Shown: piece after piece, positions 1 through 8,184 of the stretch | Layout of the letters: each line of letters begins with the position of its first letter | How positions within the stretch are numbered: the first letter of the stretch is position 1 | Source of the DNA: an uncultured Lachnospiraceae bacterium | GTDB taxonomy: Bacteria; Bacillota; Clostridia; Lachnospirales; Lachnospiraceae | Direction: 5' to 3' | NCBI GenBank assembly: GCA_900548905.1 | Contig: URMK01000004.1 | Coordinates: forward strand, 144,979-208,978 | Length of the DNA stretch: 64,000 nt | Notes under the pieces: model-generated | The model's database searches: none | What the model saw: only the letters and a program-made list of their open reading frames with translations | What the model was told of the DNA's origin: nothing | Program-made: the position numbers and the translations under genes

Positions 1-150
1 ATTTAATGAAGTTTGTTTTTTCTTCTGTTGCAATTTATTTTTATTAAGCGGCTGCAAAAAAGTACTGGGTTCTTGTGGTTTCATCATCGCGCCTAATATT
101 TGTGCTTCATCAAATGGTACACCAATCTTCTCTGTTGAAAATGATGTCAT
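1..150 (-). CDS. Unrecognised protein, N-terminal 50 residues only
   Basis: An open frame starts at an ATG at 150-148, about 10 bases after a GAGGTG ribosome binding site, and runs without a stop off the left edge. The visible product begins MTSFSTEKIGVPFDEAQILG and ends in a very Lys/Gln-rich stretch. The family is not recognised. Codon use is more AT-rich than in the polysaccharide genes to its right, and it has its own near-consensus promoter, so it is a separate unit and possibly the start of a mobile or recently acquired gene. That last point is inference only. Confidence 0.5.
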   Translation of the reverse strand, partial: MTSFSTEKIGVPFDEAQILGAMMKPQEPSTFLQPLNKNKLQQKKKQTSLN

Positions 151-211
151 ATTGCACTTCACCTCGATTTGTCTTATTGAAAAAGACACTTTTGTCAAAA
201 GCAGTAATGTA

Positions 212-240
212 ATTATACAACACGTTTAACGTTATTGCAA
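212..240 (-). promoter_or_regulatory. Sigma-A-type promoter of the left-edge gene
   Basis: Read on the minus strand, a TTGCAA -35 (240-235), a 17-base spacer and a perfect TATAAT -10 (217-212) precede the partial gene. A 6-bp inverted repeat (CTTTTG T CAAAAG, about 189-201) lies between the promoter and the start codon and could be an operator or a small hairpin. Confidence 0.6.
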
Positions 241-262
241 GTCTTTTTCTGTCAATTTTCCT

Positions 263-298
263 CAATTTTATCCATTTTTACTATTTTTTATAAAATTG
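263..298. other. AT-rich inverted repeat after the polysaccharide operon
   Basis: Nine-base perfect arms (CAATTTTAT and ATAAAATTG) flank an 18-base A/T-rich loop just beyond the stop of the last gene of the 9,732-310 operon. It may end or slow that transcript, but it lacks a GC-rich stem, so calling it a terminator would be weak. Confidence 0.3.
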
Positions 299-309
299 GT
301 GACTGGAAT

Positions 310-1332
310 TCATTCTCTTCCGTCCCCGCCAACATCTATGAATTTATTCTCCTCCAGCCGGTACCTGCCGCGCTTGAACAGCTTATGCTTAATCACCCAC
401 CAGCCGGGTACCCAGATATACTTATGCATCGCCGGAGATGCGCTGCCAATCATCCAGCAGTTCCTGTCACAGTTCCTGGCGCATTCCCTCACCTTTTCCG
501 CCTGCGGGGAATTCCAGAGTTCCTCCCAGGATTGCTCCCGAAGATTTCCCATAACCGCCTTTTGAGCCATGCCGTTACAGGGAATCACATCACAAAACGG
601 ATCGATAAAGAAGGCGTTTCTGGACATATCGCAGGGCAGGAGCCTTTTGTTTCCATAAATATAATTAATCAGGCCATGGTTAAAGTAGGCCCGGAACCAT
701 TTCTTAGGCGACCTGCTCTTTAAAAGCTCATTAATCAGCTTTTCAAAATTACGTGATACCTTCAGCTTGTCGTCGATTTTGTTGTCTGTTTTCCGAAAGT
801 AGAACGAGTTGTGCAGTGTCGCTGTTGCAAACTCCATACCCAACTCATTGGAAATGTCGTACAAAGGGAGCAGATCCTCACAGTTCATGTCCTGGACGGT
901 CATGCCAAAGCCCACATCCGGATGTCCCATCTCCACCAGCTTCTTTAATGTGCCATAGCCTCTGTTAAAGCCGTCCGGTATCCCCCGGATGGCGTCGTTC
1001 GTCTCCTGAAGCCCTTCGATACTGATCCGGATCCCTACCTTGGGAAACTCCTTGCATAGCGCCAGTATGCGATCTGTAAAATATCCGTTTGTGGATATAA
1101 CAATTCTGTCAGACTTCTTATAAAGTTCTCTGACAATTTCCGGGATATCCTTCCTAATAAAAGGCTCGCCGCCCGTTATATTCGTAAACGCCATCTCCGG
1201 AAGCTTCCTGATATCCTCCAGGGTTATCTCCTCCTCCGGCTTTGTGGGATCCCGGAAACAATCACACATATTACAATGGGCATTACATCTGTAAGTGACA
1301 ATTACCGTCCCATAAAGGGTTCTTTTTGCCAT
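310..1332 (-). CDS. Radical SAM/SPASM protein
   Basis: This 340-residue protein has the CX3CX2C radical SAM motif at residues 16-23 (CNAHCNMC), a GGEP motif near 55, and a C-terminal Cys-rich SPASM-like region (CDMSRNAFF, CNGMAQK, CARNCDRNC). It should bind a [4Fe-4S] cluster that cleaves S-adenosylmethionine, with auxiliary clusters in the C-terminal part. It is the last gene of the wzx-led polysaccharide operon, so its substrate may be a sugar, a lipid carrier or a protein acceptor. The sequence does not say which. SPASM proteins often act on peptides, but no small precursor peptide is seen beside it. The start has an AGAGGAAA ribosome binding site. Confidence 0.85.
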   Translation of the reverse strand: MAKRTLYGTVIVTYRCNAHCNMCDCFRDPTKPEEEITLEDIRKLPEMAFTNITGGEPFIRKDIPEIVRELYKKSDRIVISTNGYFTDRILALCKEFPKVGIRISIEGLQETNDAIRGIPDGFNRGYGTLKKLVEMGHPDVGFGMTVQDMNCEDLLPLYDISNELGMEFATATLHNSFYFRKTDNKIDDKLKVSRNFEKLINELLKSRSPKKWFRAYFNHGLINYIYGNKRLLPCDMSRNAFFIDPFCDVIPCNGMAQKAVMGNLREQSWEELWNSPQAEKVRECARNCDRNCWMIGSASPAMHKYIWVPGWWVIKHKLFKRGRYRLEENKFIDVGGDGRE

Positions 1333-1353
1333 GTATTTTCCTCTCTTCCTCTT

Positions 1354-1370
1354 CTGTCAGATCCTGACAG
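1354..1370. other. Short perfect hairpin before the radical SAM gene
   Basis: CTGTCAG, a 3-base loop, then CTGACAG: a 7-bp perfect stem in the 62-base gap between the fucosyltransferase-like gene and the radical SAM gene. There is no T-tract, so it is more likely an mRNA processing or stability element than a terminator. Confidence 0.35.
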
Positions 1371-1394
1371 CTTCCAATATTCGTTATCGTTTAT

Positions 1395-2450
1395 TCAAAA
1401 GCTATGCGTAGCCAGTATCAATGGGTCCGGGGCGCAGGTAATCTTGTCAGGGTTTTGGTTTAAATACGCCCCCCAGAAACCGAAGGTACTCTCGGTGAAT
1501 ATATTATGCCTGCACTCGGCCATAAGCTGCATGTCCCGGAAGCTGTCTCCGCCTTTATTCCAGTCCACGAAATACACCTTATCCTTCCTGAAATCAAGGC
1601 CGAAAACCTTCTCATTTTCTTCACACCAGCCCACACTGTTTTCATCCGTGAAAAAAATAAAAACAGGATTCGTTACATGCTTTTTTATATATTTTACAGA
1701 ACGTTTAAAAAAACCGAACCGGTAGCAGTAGCCATTTAAAAACAGGAGATCACTCCTGCGGGCATGGATAGATACGGAATTGCAGTTATGGATCAAATCC
1801 AGCATCTTCCGGTTTTTCTCATCGCGGATCTCCGGGAAACGGAAGGCCTCCCTTATCTTATCATCAATCCTTTCAATTCCAAAGCCTTTGTACTTAAAGG
1901 CAAAGGAATGCCCTATATATACATCCTGAGGATATCTGCGGAAAACATCATACCGGCTGTTAGCCTGTTTTATCAATCTTTTCTCCATAAGCTTTCGCAT
2001 ATGTCTTTTTATATGATACCCCATTCTGGTCTGAAAAAACCTCGTGAGAAAAAGACGTATGCGTTTTTTTAGTGTCGGTGTCTCTTGTCCGGCCGGGACC
2101 TGTCTTTTTCTTAAATTAGTGAGTGAAATCCCTTCTTCCCTCAGCACCTGGGTTATGTAGGGCGCATAATTCCAGTTTTCTTTCCAAAACTCACTGTCTT
2201 CCACCCTCTTCAATATGCGGTTCCATGTCGCCTTGTCAAACAACTGCTTTATATTGGGCGGATTGATGCCGAATATCCGTTCCAGCTCATAGCCGTTCCA
2301 TATGGAAAACATTCCTTCCCTTTGGGGAAGCTCATAAATTAGATTTTCCAGATAACAGTCTTCTCCGGGGTTCTCCCGGCAGATTGCCATATACTCTGCA
2401 TAGTCCAGCATCTGATTACCAAGGCCGGAATCCATGTGTACTACTCGCAT
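1395..2450 (-). CDS. GT11 family glycosyltransferase, alpha-1,2-fucosyltransferase-like
   Basis: This 351-residue protein starts with the GT11 signature SGLGNQM (residues 8-14) and carries the nucleotide-sugar motif as SIHARRSD (227-234, with H229, R231 and R232). GT11 enzymes transfer L-fucose from GDP-fucose to galactose. At 351 residues it is longer than the two compact GT11 proteins of this locus because of a middle insertion (about 60-200), and the usual RRGDY is RRSDL, so the acceptor may differ. It lies second to last in the minus-strand operon led by wzx. Fucose transfer is inferred from the family. No GDP-fucose synthesis gene is in the window. Confidence 0.8.
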   Translation of the reverse strand: MRVVHMDSGLGNQMLDYAEYMAICRENPGEDCYLENLIYELPQREGMFSIWNGYELERIFGINPPNIKQLFDKATWNRILKRVEDSEFWKENWNYAPYITQVLREEGISLTNLRKRQVPAGQETPTLKKRIRLFLTRFFQTRMGYHIKRHMRKLMEKRLIKQANSRYDVFRRYPQDVYIGHSFAFKYKGFGIERIDDKIREAFRFPEIRDEKNRKMLDLIHNCNSVSIHARRSDLLFLNGYCYRFGFFKRSVKYIKKHVTNPVFIFFTDENSVGWCEENEKVFGLDFRKDKVYFVDWNKGGDSFRDMQLMAECRHNIFTESTFGFWGAYLNQNPDKITCAPDPLILATHSF

Positions 2451-2483
2451 TTTTACTCCTATCCGCGTACTGTCATATATAAA

Positions 2484-3080
2484 TTAGTCCTGCTGCCCAA
2501 ACTTATTATGTGTAATAATCCTCATTGGATTTCCCACCACCGTACTATTGTCCGGCACGTCCTTATTCACAACAGCTCCCGCTCCTATTTTAACATTATT
2601 TCCAATCTGAATTCCTCCAAAAATAACTGCATTGGCATAGATATCCACATTATCCCCTAGAACAGGCTGTATACGCTGGCCCCTTTCCTGTCCTTTTCCG
2701 ATCGTCACCCCATTGCGTATTGTCAGATTTTTTCCCGCTGAAAAAGGACGAACCACACAGTAATTATGGTCAACCCTTAGCCCTCCTTCTATTTCACCGC
2801 CTATTATCTCAATCGTAGGAACCGGTTTCAGGAAGATTCTGCATATCGCTTTTAAAAATCTTTTTTCCCGGATACGGAAATAAAAAATGTTTCGGAACGG
2901 TCTGCAGGTCAGCAGGCAGTAATTCAACATGCAAATACTGACCTGAGTATAAGGCATGTCCGGCAGGTAACGTTCCAGATCCTTACTAATTTTGTCCCGC
3001 TGAGGGCTTCTTATATAAAGCAAATCGGCAATCCAGGTTCTCCATCCCATTAACACTGTCAGCATACGTTCCTTTTTCAT
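2484..3080 (-). CDS. Hexapeptide-repeat acyltransferase (serine acetyltransferase-like)
   Basis: This 198-residue protein has a left-handed beta-helix region from about residue 95 to 190, with repeated isoleucine/valine hexapeptides (VTIGKG, VKIGAGAVV) and an NPMR turn near the end, as in CysE-like and capsule O-acetyltransferases. It probably moves an acetyl group from acetyl-CoA to a sugar hydroxyl of the polysaccharide. Its ATG overlaps the TGA of the upstream GT4 gene (ATGA), so the two are translationally coupled. The ribosome binding site of the first ATG is weak. A start at Met6, behind AAGGA, is possible. Confidence 0.75.
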   Translation of the reverse strand: MKKERMLTVLMGWRTWIADLLYIRSPQRDKISKDLERYLPDMPYTQVSICMLNYCLLTCRPFRNIFYFRIREKRFLKAICRIFLKPVPTIEIIGGEIEGGLRVDHNYCVVRPFSAGKNLTIRNGVTIGKGQERGQRIQPVLGDNVDIYANAVIFGGIQIGNNVKIGAGAVVNKDVPDNSTVVGNPMRIITHNKFGQQD

Positions 3081-4243
3081 TTTTTCTTTTCCCGTTCCCA
3101 GCTTTCTATCGCTTCTTTGTAGCCTTCAATGAATTTATCCACAAGGCTGTCCCACAAATAATGCCGTTCAATTAAATCATGGGCTTTTAAGCTCATTTCT
3201 TGATACAGCTGCGTGTTCTTCATCAACATAGTAATTTTTTCGTTCCAGGCATCTGTATCAAATTCCTTCATAATATAGCCGGCCGGCCCGTCCTTAAGCA
3301 ATACGCTGGCCCCGCCATTAGAAGTGCTGATAACAGGTAACCCAAAATACAAAGCCTCCAATAATACCATTCCGAAGATCTCATAATTACTTGTAAATAC
3401 AAACAGATTCACTCTTTTATAAATAACCGCAAGTTCTTTTTGCGTAGCTTTCTGCAGATACAGAATCTGTCCTTTTTTTATCAAAGGGTCAATCCGATTC
3501 AGGAAAGCCCTCAGATATTCCGGTTCTCCATCCCCTACAATCACCAATTGTATATTATCACTCTTTTTCAGAAGTTTTTCAAATAATTCAACAAGGAAAT
3601 ATATGTTCCTGCGCTCTTCTATTTTCCCCACGTATAAAAGACGAAATTTTGTCCTGTCCTCTTTTATACTGCAGGCCGGCATTTCCTCCTCCTGCAGACT
3701 GAAATTATCCGCATCCACTCCAACACCAACTGTATGGACTCTGCTAAATCCCTTTGTCAACAGAAAATCACGGGCAAGCTCACTTTTTGCAAGCGCCACA
3801 ACCTGATCATGCTTCCTCCAGGGAAGAAATAAAGTGTCAAACACTCTGCATTTTAAATTATAGCCCTTTGCATATTCATGATAATAAGGCCCGTGGTAAA
3901 TCACCGTCGGTTTTTTCATTCGTGTATAAAGCATCCAACTGAAGATCTGATCATATTCATGGACCTGTATTACATCATATTTTTTCCGAAGCTTATACAC
4001 AGAAGGCATAAATCCATTTTTAAAAAACCCAAAGCCTTTCAGCCAATATACCGTAAATCCATATTCCCTTCCATCCTTCGTAAATGTAAAACACTCTTCT
4101 CTGTCGTCGTTTCTTCCATTATAGAATACTACACCGCACTCTATCCCCTTATACGCCAACGCCTTTGCCAGGCCAATTTCCTGAACATTATAGGCATTGA
4201 GGTTCAATATATTGGGAAACGTCCGGACGATTAATATTTTCAT
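3077..4243 (-). CDS. GT4 family glycosyltransferase
   Basis: This 388-residue, two-domain GT-B protein has an N-terminal acceptor domain starting KILIVRTFPN and a C-terminal donor domain with LLYVGKIEERRN and the retaining GT4 motif around FTSNYEIFGMVLLEAL (E-x7-E). It should move a sugar from a nucleotide-sugar donor to the growing lipid-linked glycan at the inner membrane face. It starts 6 bases after the GT32 gene, whose GGGTGA end doubles as its ribosome binding site, and it overlaps the next gene by 4 bases. Its codons are AT-richer than those of genes 17,000-39,000. Donor and acceptor cannot be named. Confidence 0.85.
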   Translation of the reverse strand: MKILIVRTFPNILNLNAYNVQEIGLAKALAYKGIECGVVFYNGRNDDREECFTFTKDGREYGFTVYWLKGFGFFKNGFMPSVYKLRKKYDVIQVHEYDQIFSWMLYTRMKKPTVIYHGPYYHEYAKGYNLKCRVFDTLFLPWRKHDQVVALAKSELARDFLLTKGFSRVHTVGVGVDADNFSLQEEEMPACSIKEDRTKFRLLYVGKIEERRNIYFLVELFEKLLKKSDNIQLVIVGDGEPEYLRAFLNRIDPLIKKGQILYLQKATQKELAVIYKRVNLFVFTSNYEIFGMVLLEALYFGLPVISTSNGGASVLLKDGPAGYIMKEFDTDAWNEKITMLMKNTQLYQEMSLKAHDLIERHYLWDSLVDKFIEGYKEAIESWEREKKK

Positions 4244-4249
4244 ATGGCT

Positions 4250-5002
4250 TCACCCTTTTATCCTAAGAATTTTATGTTTTACCTTCCGCATAAAACGAAA
4301 AAAGTCCACACCAAAAAGCTTTAGAAGAAGCTTCTTAGTCTTCACCGGAATTTCTTCCCGCACCGTTCTCCAGGAAGCTGTGTAATGGTGGACAAGAACT
4401 GTTTTTTCGGTAATTGTGTATATCATATCATACACATTATACCCGCCGAATATTTCATTCGGAAATATTCTCATTCCGTTCCCGATTTCCTGATATTCTC
4501 CATTAAACACAAGTCCGAATTTAGCCGTTTCCTGCGCAAAGATAATAGGGTTTGGCGTCAGCTTCATGGAGCCGTCCTCATTATAAAAGCTGATATGATC
4601 ATAGTAGTCCAATATTTCCTTAACGGCCGGGTTTTCCCTTTCTGCGGCAAAAAAACCCGTCATCAAAGATTCCGGACGCTCAAAGGCGATTACAAACCTT
4701 GCACCCGCCAGCTTGTCCGAAAAATCAGACCTCACTTCAATATCCGTGTCGAAGTAAATACCGCCAAAATGATAAATCACATATACCCTTACATAATCGC
4801 TTACAAAGGCATATTTACCCGCCTCATAGGCTTCTTTTGCAAATGGATGGGCTTCCAGGTCAAAATTTATTTCATTCCACTCTATAATCTCATATTCAGG
4901 CAGATACCGTTTCCAGGTTGCAATACACTTTTGGATAAATTTCGATTTTTCTTTGCCGCCAAACCAACTGTAATGGATCTTTTTGGGGATGTATTCTTCC
5001 AT
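4250..5002 (-). CDS. GT32 family glycosyltransferase (DXD type)
   Basis: This 250-residue protein opens IPKKIHYSWFGG, the hallmark of the GT32/Och1-like group in capsule clusters, and has a DXD metal-binding motif YFDTDIEV at residues 83-90. The family contains retaining glycosyltransferases that use Mn-bound nucleotide sugars, often galactose, mannose or GlcNAc. It lies between two GT4 genes, 4 bases after the upstream stop, with a GGGAGG ribosome binding site. No transmembrane segment is evident. A role in repeat-unit assembly is inferred from context. Confidence 0.85.
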   Translation of the reverse strand: MEEYIPKKIHYSWFGGKEKSKFIQKCIATWKRYLPEYEIIEWNEINFDLEAHPFAKEAYEAGKYAFVSDYVRVYVIYHFGGIYFDTDIEVRSDFSDKLAGARFVIAFERPESLMTGFFAAERENPAVKEILDYYDHISFYNEDGSMKLTPNPIIFAQETAKFGLVFNGEYQEIGNGMRIFPNEIFGGYNVYDMIYTITEKTVLVHHYTASWRTVREEIPVKTKKLLLKLFGVDFFRFMRKVKHKILRIKG

Positions 5003-5006
5003 TTGA

Positions 5007-6218
5007 TCAGTCCCTCCCCTGGTACAGAAACAAAAGCTTCTCGCAATATGCTTCTACCGTATCAAATCGTTTTGCACCACAATTTTCTGAATATTCTGAT
5101 AATTTCTTTTTTTCACCCCAAAGTTTCTGGATTTTATTGCATAAATCGGTCTCGTCGCCGCTGTGAAAGAGTTCTCCAGTCACTCCCTGCTCTATCAATT
5201 CTGGTATTCCTCCTATATCAGCCCCCAGTACAGGGGTTTTACAGGCAATGGATTCCATTACAGAAAAAGGACAATTTTCGTAACACTCCGATGGTATTAT
5301 CGTAAATTGAGCCTTCCTAATCGTGTCGAACAATTTATTTCCTTTTAAAAATCCCCTGTTTTCAATATTACTGCATGAATTAACCTCACCCGCCAAGGGA
5401 CCATCTCCCGCAAAAACAAACGGTATCCGGTCATTTTTCTTGCATGCCTTCAGCAAAGTCCCAATTCCTTTTTCTACCGAATATCTGCCAAAATAAAGAA
5501 TATAATTTTCTTTTTCCCATATATCGCCTTTTACTGCTTCCATATTAATAAAATTCGGCATTACCACGAGCTTCTCTCTAAGCGCTGATTCCGTCTGCAG
5601 TCTGCATTTCATAAAAATACTGGGGCAGATGATTTTATCGATATAACCATACGTACGGAGTCTTTTATACAGCCATCCTTCCATTGCCCCCAGCAAACTT
5701 TTACTTCTGGATCCATGAATACAGCGGTCCTTCACGCAATTTCCAAGTCCGCTTTCCATACATTTTGTACAAGCCTCTCCAGATATGGGATTCTGCATCA
5801 AATGATTGGGGCATACAAGCTGGCTGTCATGCGCCGTATAAATAATTGTAATTTTTTTACCGTGCTTTTTTTCATATGCTTTAATCGCATAAATAACAGA
5901 AGGCGTTAGCTGAAAATTAAAATTATTCAAATGCACCGCATCCGGCCCGAAATCCTCAAGAACCCTCCGCAGCTTCTTCCTCGCTTCCACAGAATAAATG
6001 ATCCGGAACGGATAAAGAAGCTTCTGCAGCTTCCCGCTGTGGAAATCCATATCGGAGGTATAGCTTTCCGCATGATTTCCCACAATCCGTCCCTCATGCT
6101 CCATTCCGAAATACTGGACCTCATGCCCCATCCGTTCAAGCTGCTTTCCTATTTCGAAAATATAGGTTTCCGAGCCGCCGTTGGGGTATAGAAATTTATT
6201 GATTATTAATACCTTCAT
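5007..6218 (-). CDS. GT4 family glycosyltransferase
   Basis: This 403-residue GT-B protein opens MKVLIINKFLYPNGGSETYI, typical of GT4 enzymes with a glycine-rich acceptor loop. A Cys-rich segment near 150-170 (CPNHL, CTKCMESGLGNCVKDRC) is characteristic of one capsular GT4 subgroup and may bind a metal. The donor-site motif is SECYENCPFSVMESIACKTP. It overlaps the end of the upstream fusion gene by 23 bases and has an AGAGGAG ribosome binding site. It should add one sugar to the lipid-linked repeat unit. The sugar is unknown. Confidence 0.85.
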   Translation of the reverse strand: MKVLIINKFLYPNGGSETYIFEIGKQLERMGHEVQYFGMEHEGRIVGNHAESYTSDMDFHSGKLQKLLYPFRIIYSVEARKKLRRVLEDFGPDAVHLNNFNFQLTPSVIYAIKAYEKKHGKKITIIYTAHDSQLVCPNHLMQNPISGEACTKCMESGLGNCVKDRCIHGSRSKSLLGAMEGWLYKRLRTYGYIDKIICPSIFMKCRLQTESALREKLVVMPNFINMEAVKGDIWEKENYILYFGRYSVEKGIGTLLKACKKNDRIPFVFAGDGPLAGEVNSCSNIENRGFLKGNKLFDTIRKAQFTIIPSECYENCPFSVMESIACKTPVLGADIGGIPELIEQGVTGELFHSGDETDLCNKIQKLWGEKKKLSEYSENCGAKRFDTVEAYCEKLLFLYQGRD

Positions 6219-8184
6219 ATTCTCCTCTTCCGCAGCCGCGGTATATTTCCAGAGTCTCCTCCACTACCCTGTCCCAATTATATTTTTCACAGATGTAATC
6301 CTGGCTTGTTTCCTTATATTTCAGCACGGTCTCCGGGGAAGCGAGCAGATGCTGCAGTTTTTCTTTCAGGTCCGCCGTATCCGCCTTACGGAAGGTTACC
6401 GCATGTCCCTCCACCACCTCCGTATTTTCTTCGATGTCGCTGACCAGACAGCAATTCCCATAGCTCATAGCCTCCAGCAGGCTCAGGGCCATTCCCTCCA
6501 CATCGCTTGGCAGAACAAACAAATAGGCATTAGAATATAGCTCCTCCAGGCATTGCCCATGCACGAAATCCGTCATGATAATCCGGGAATCCCTGGCCGC
6601 CATGCTCCTTATCTGATCCATGTATTCGTGGCTGTGGCTGCTCCCTCCGGCGATTACCAGTTTTTTATCCGTTTTGATTTGGCTGAATGCCTCTATCAGA
6701 TAATGGAGTCCTTTCTCCGGGACAATACGGGCCAGGAATAAGATATAGCCATCTTTTTCCAATCCGAAGGCTTGCTTAATCAGGTCCGCCGGTTTAAGCT
6801 CCGGCCGGTTAATCCCATTGGGGATAAATATCGTTTCCCTTTGATATACCTCCCTGAAATAATCCTGCATGTTTTTAGAAAGCACGATGACCGCGTCCGC
6901 ATGCCTCGCCGCTGTTTTCTCTCCGGCTTTCAGAACCTTTGATGCAAAATTCCCCCACTTTGAGCGCTGCCAGTCTAACCCGTGGATTGTCGCCACGACA
7001 TGCTTTCCGAATAGTTTGGGTATCAGAATCATCGTACAGGGTCCTTCGGCATGGAAATGCATCATGTCATATCGGCCGAACAAAGCTCTGACTGTCGCCA
7101 GAAAAGAATACACAATGGCATTCAATGCGCTGCTTTTGGGGGTAGGTATCGTAATCAGCCTTATGCCGTTATAATACTTTCCCCGCCTCTGGTCAAACCG
7201 CTTTCCTGCTGTGTGCCTGCCATACCGGTTATAGGCGTCCACCTCACATCCTTGCTTCACCATCCTGGTAGACAGCTCGTCCACCACGATTTCCACGCCG
7301 CCCTCCCTGGAAGGTATTCTTTTATGTCCAATCATCGCGATCCGGTAAGGCTTCCCCTTTTTCCTCACGCTGTCAAAAGGCCGTTCCTGTGTTTTCTTAT
7401 CCATAGTATTACCCAGAACGTCAATTCCTTTCTTCCTCCGCAACCTTTCCTTACACAAATAAAAAACAAAAGAAAAATTCGTATCCAGGTATCTTCCCAA
7501 AAGCCTCCTGGGATCCTGTCCAATCCGATACAGCCATTCCATGCACCATTCCTGCATCCATTTCGGTGCCCTTTTAATCGTCCCTGCATGGAAGTCAAAT
7601 CCGGCACCGACACCAAGCATGACGCCGCATACTTTACCATCATGGGCCTCCATCCATTTTTCCTGTTTGGGAGCTCCGAGGCCTACCCAGACAAAGTCAG
7701 GCTTTGAACTGTTTATTTTATCTGTTACCTGCCCGTCCTCTTCTTCCGTCAGCGGCCGGAAAGGAGGAGAATACATACCCACAATATTCAGACCCGGATA
7801 TTCCTTTGACAGCCTGCTACTCAGAGCTTCCAGGGTTTCCGGCCTGCTTCCGTAAAAATAATGCCGGTAGCCCTTTTTGGCGGATATTCGGAAAAGCTCA
7901 GGCATCAAATCCGGTCCCGGCACCCGTTCGGCTTCTTTAAACCCGGCTTTTCTTTGTACAATGGATAAAGGTTTCCCGTCCGGGATATTCATAGCTGCTC
8001 TGTTCTGTATCCTTCGGTATTCGGGATCCCGGTAGGCTGTAACTGTTGTGTGGACATTTGACACACATACATAATGCCCTCTGAGCTCCTCCAGATGCAT
8101 TGTGATATAATCAACCGTTTTATCCATATCCGTAACATTAATTTGAGTTCCCAGAATACTGGAATACTGCAATTTATCTGTCAT
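6196..8184 (-). CDS. GT26 (WecG/TagA/CpsF) - GT4 fusion glycosyltransferase
   Basis: This 662-residue protein joins two transferases. Residues 1-250 are a GT26 domain of the WecG/TagA/CpsF type, with MNIPDGKPL (65-73, including the catalytic-region Asp of PDG) and VGLGAPKQEKWM (167-178). Residues 280-662 are a GT4 domain that opens AMIGHKRIPSREGGVE and carries the donor motif PSDVEGMALSLLEAM. Known GT26 enzymes add the second sugar (often ManNAc) to a GlcNAc-diphosphate lipid, so this protein could add the second and third sugars in succession. Met261 is a possible internal start but has only a poor ribosome binding site. The ATG directly follows the wzx stop codon with no spacing. Confidence 0.88.
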   Translation of the reverse strand: MTDKLQYSSILGTQINVTDMDKTVDYITMHLEELRGHYVCVSNVHTTVTAYRDPEYRRIQNRAAMNIPDGKPLSIVQRKAGFKEAERVPGPDLMPELFRISAKKGYRHYFYGSRPETLEALSSRLSKEYPGLNIVGMYSPPFRPLTEEEDGQVTDKINSSKPDFVWVGLGAPKQEKWMEAHDGKVCGVMLGVGAGFDFHAGTIKRAPKWMQEWCMEWLYRIGQDPRRLLGRYLDTNFSFVFYLCKERLRRKKGIDVLGNTMDKKTQERPFDSVRKKGKPYRIAMIGHKRIPSREGGVEIVVDELSTRMVKQGCEVDAYNRYGRHTAGKRFDQRRGKYYNGIRLITIPTPKSSALNAIVYSFLATVRALFGRYDMMHFHAEGPCTMILIPKLFGKHVVATIHGLDWQRSKWGNFASKVLKAGEKTAARHADAVIVLSKNMQDYFREVYQRETIFIPNGINRPELKPADLIKQAFGLEKDGYILFLARIVPEKGLHYLIEAFSQIKTDKKLVIAGGSSHSHEYMDQIRSMAARDSRIIMTDFVHGQCLEELYSNAYLFVLPSDVEGMALSLLEAMSYGNCCLVSDIEENTEVVEGHAVTFRKADTADLKEKLQHLLASPETVLKYKETSQDYICEKYNWDRVVEETLEIYRGCGRGEYEGINNQ

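Noticed and set aside
7365..7440. Split of the GT26-GT4 protein into two genes at Met261
   Set aside because: The frame is continuous with no stop, and the region before Met261 has only a weak ribosome binding site, so a single fused protein is the simpler reading.
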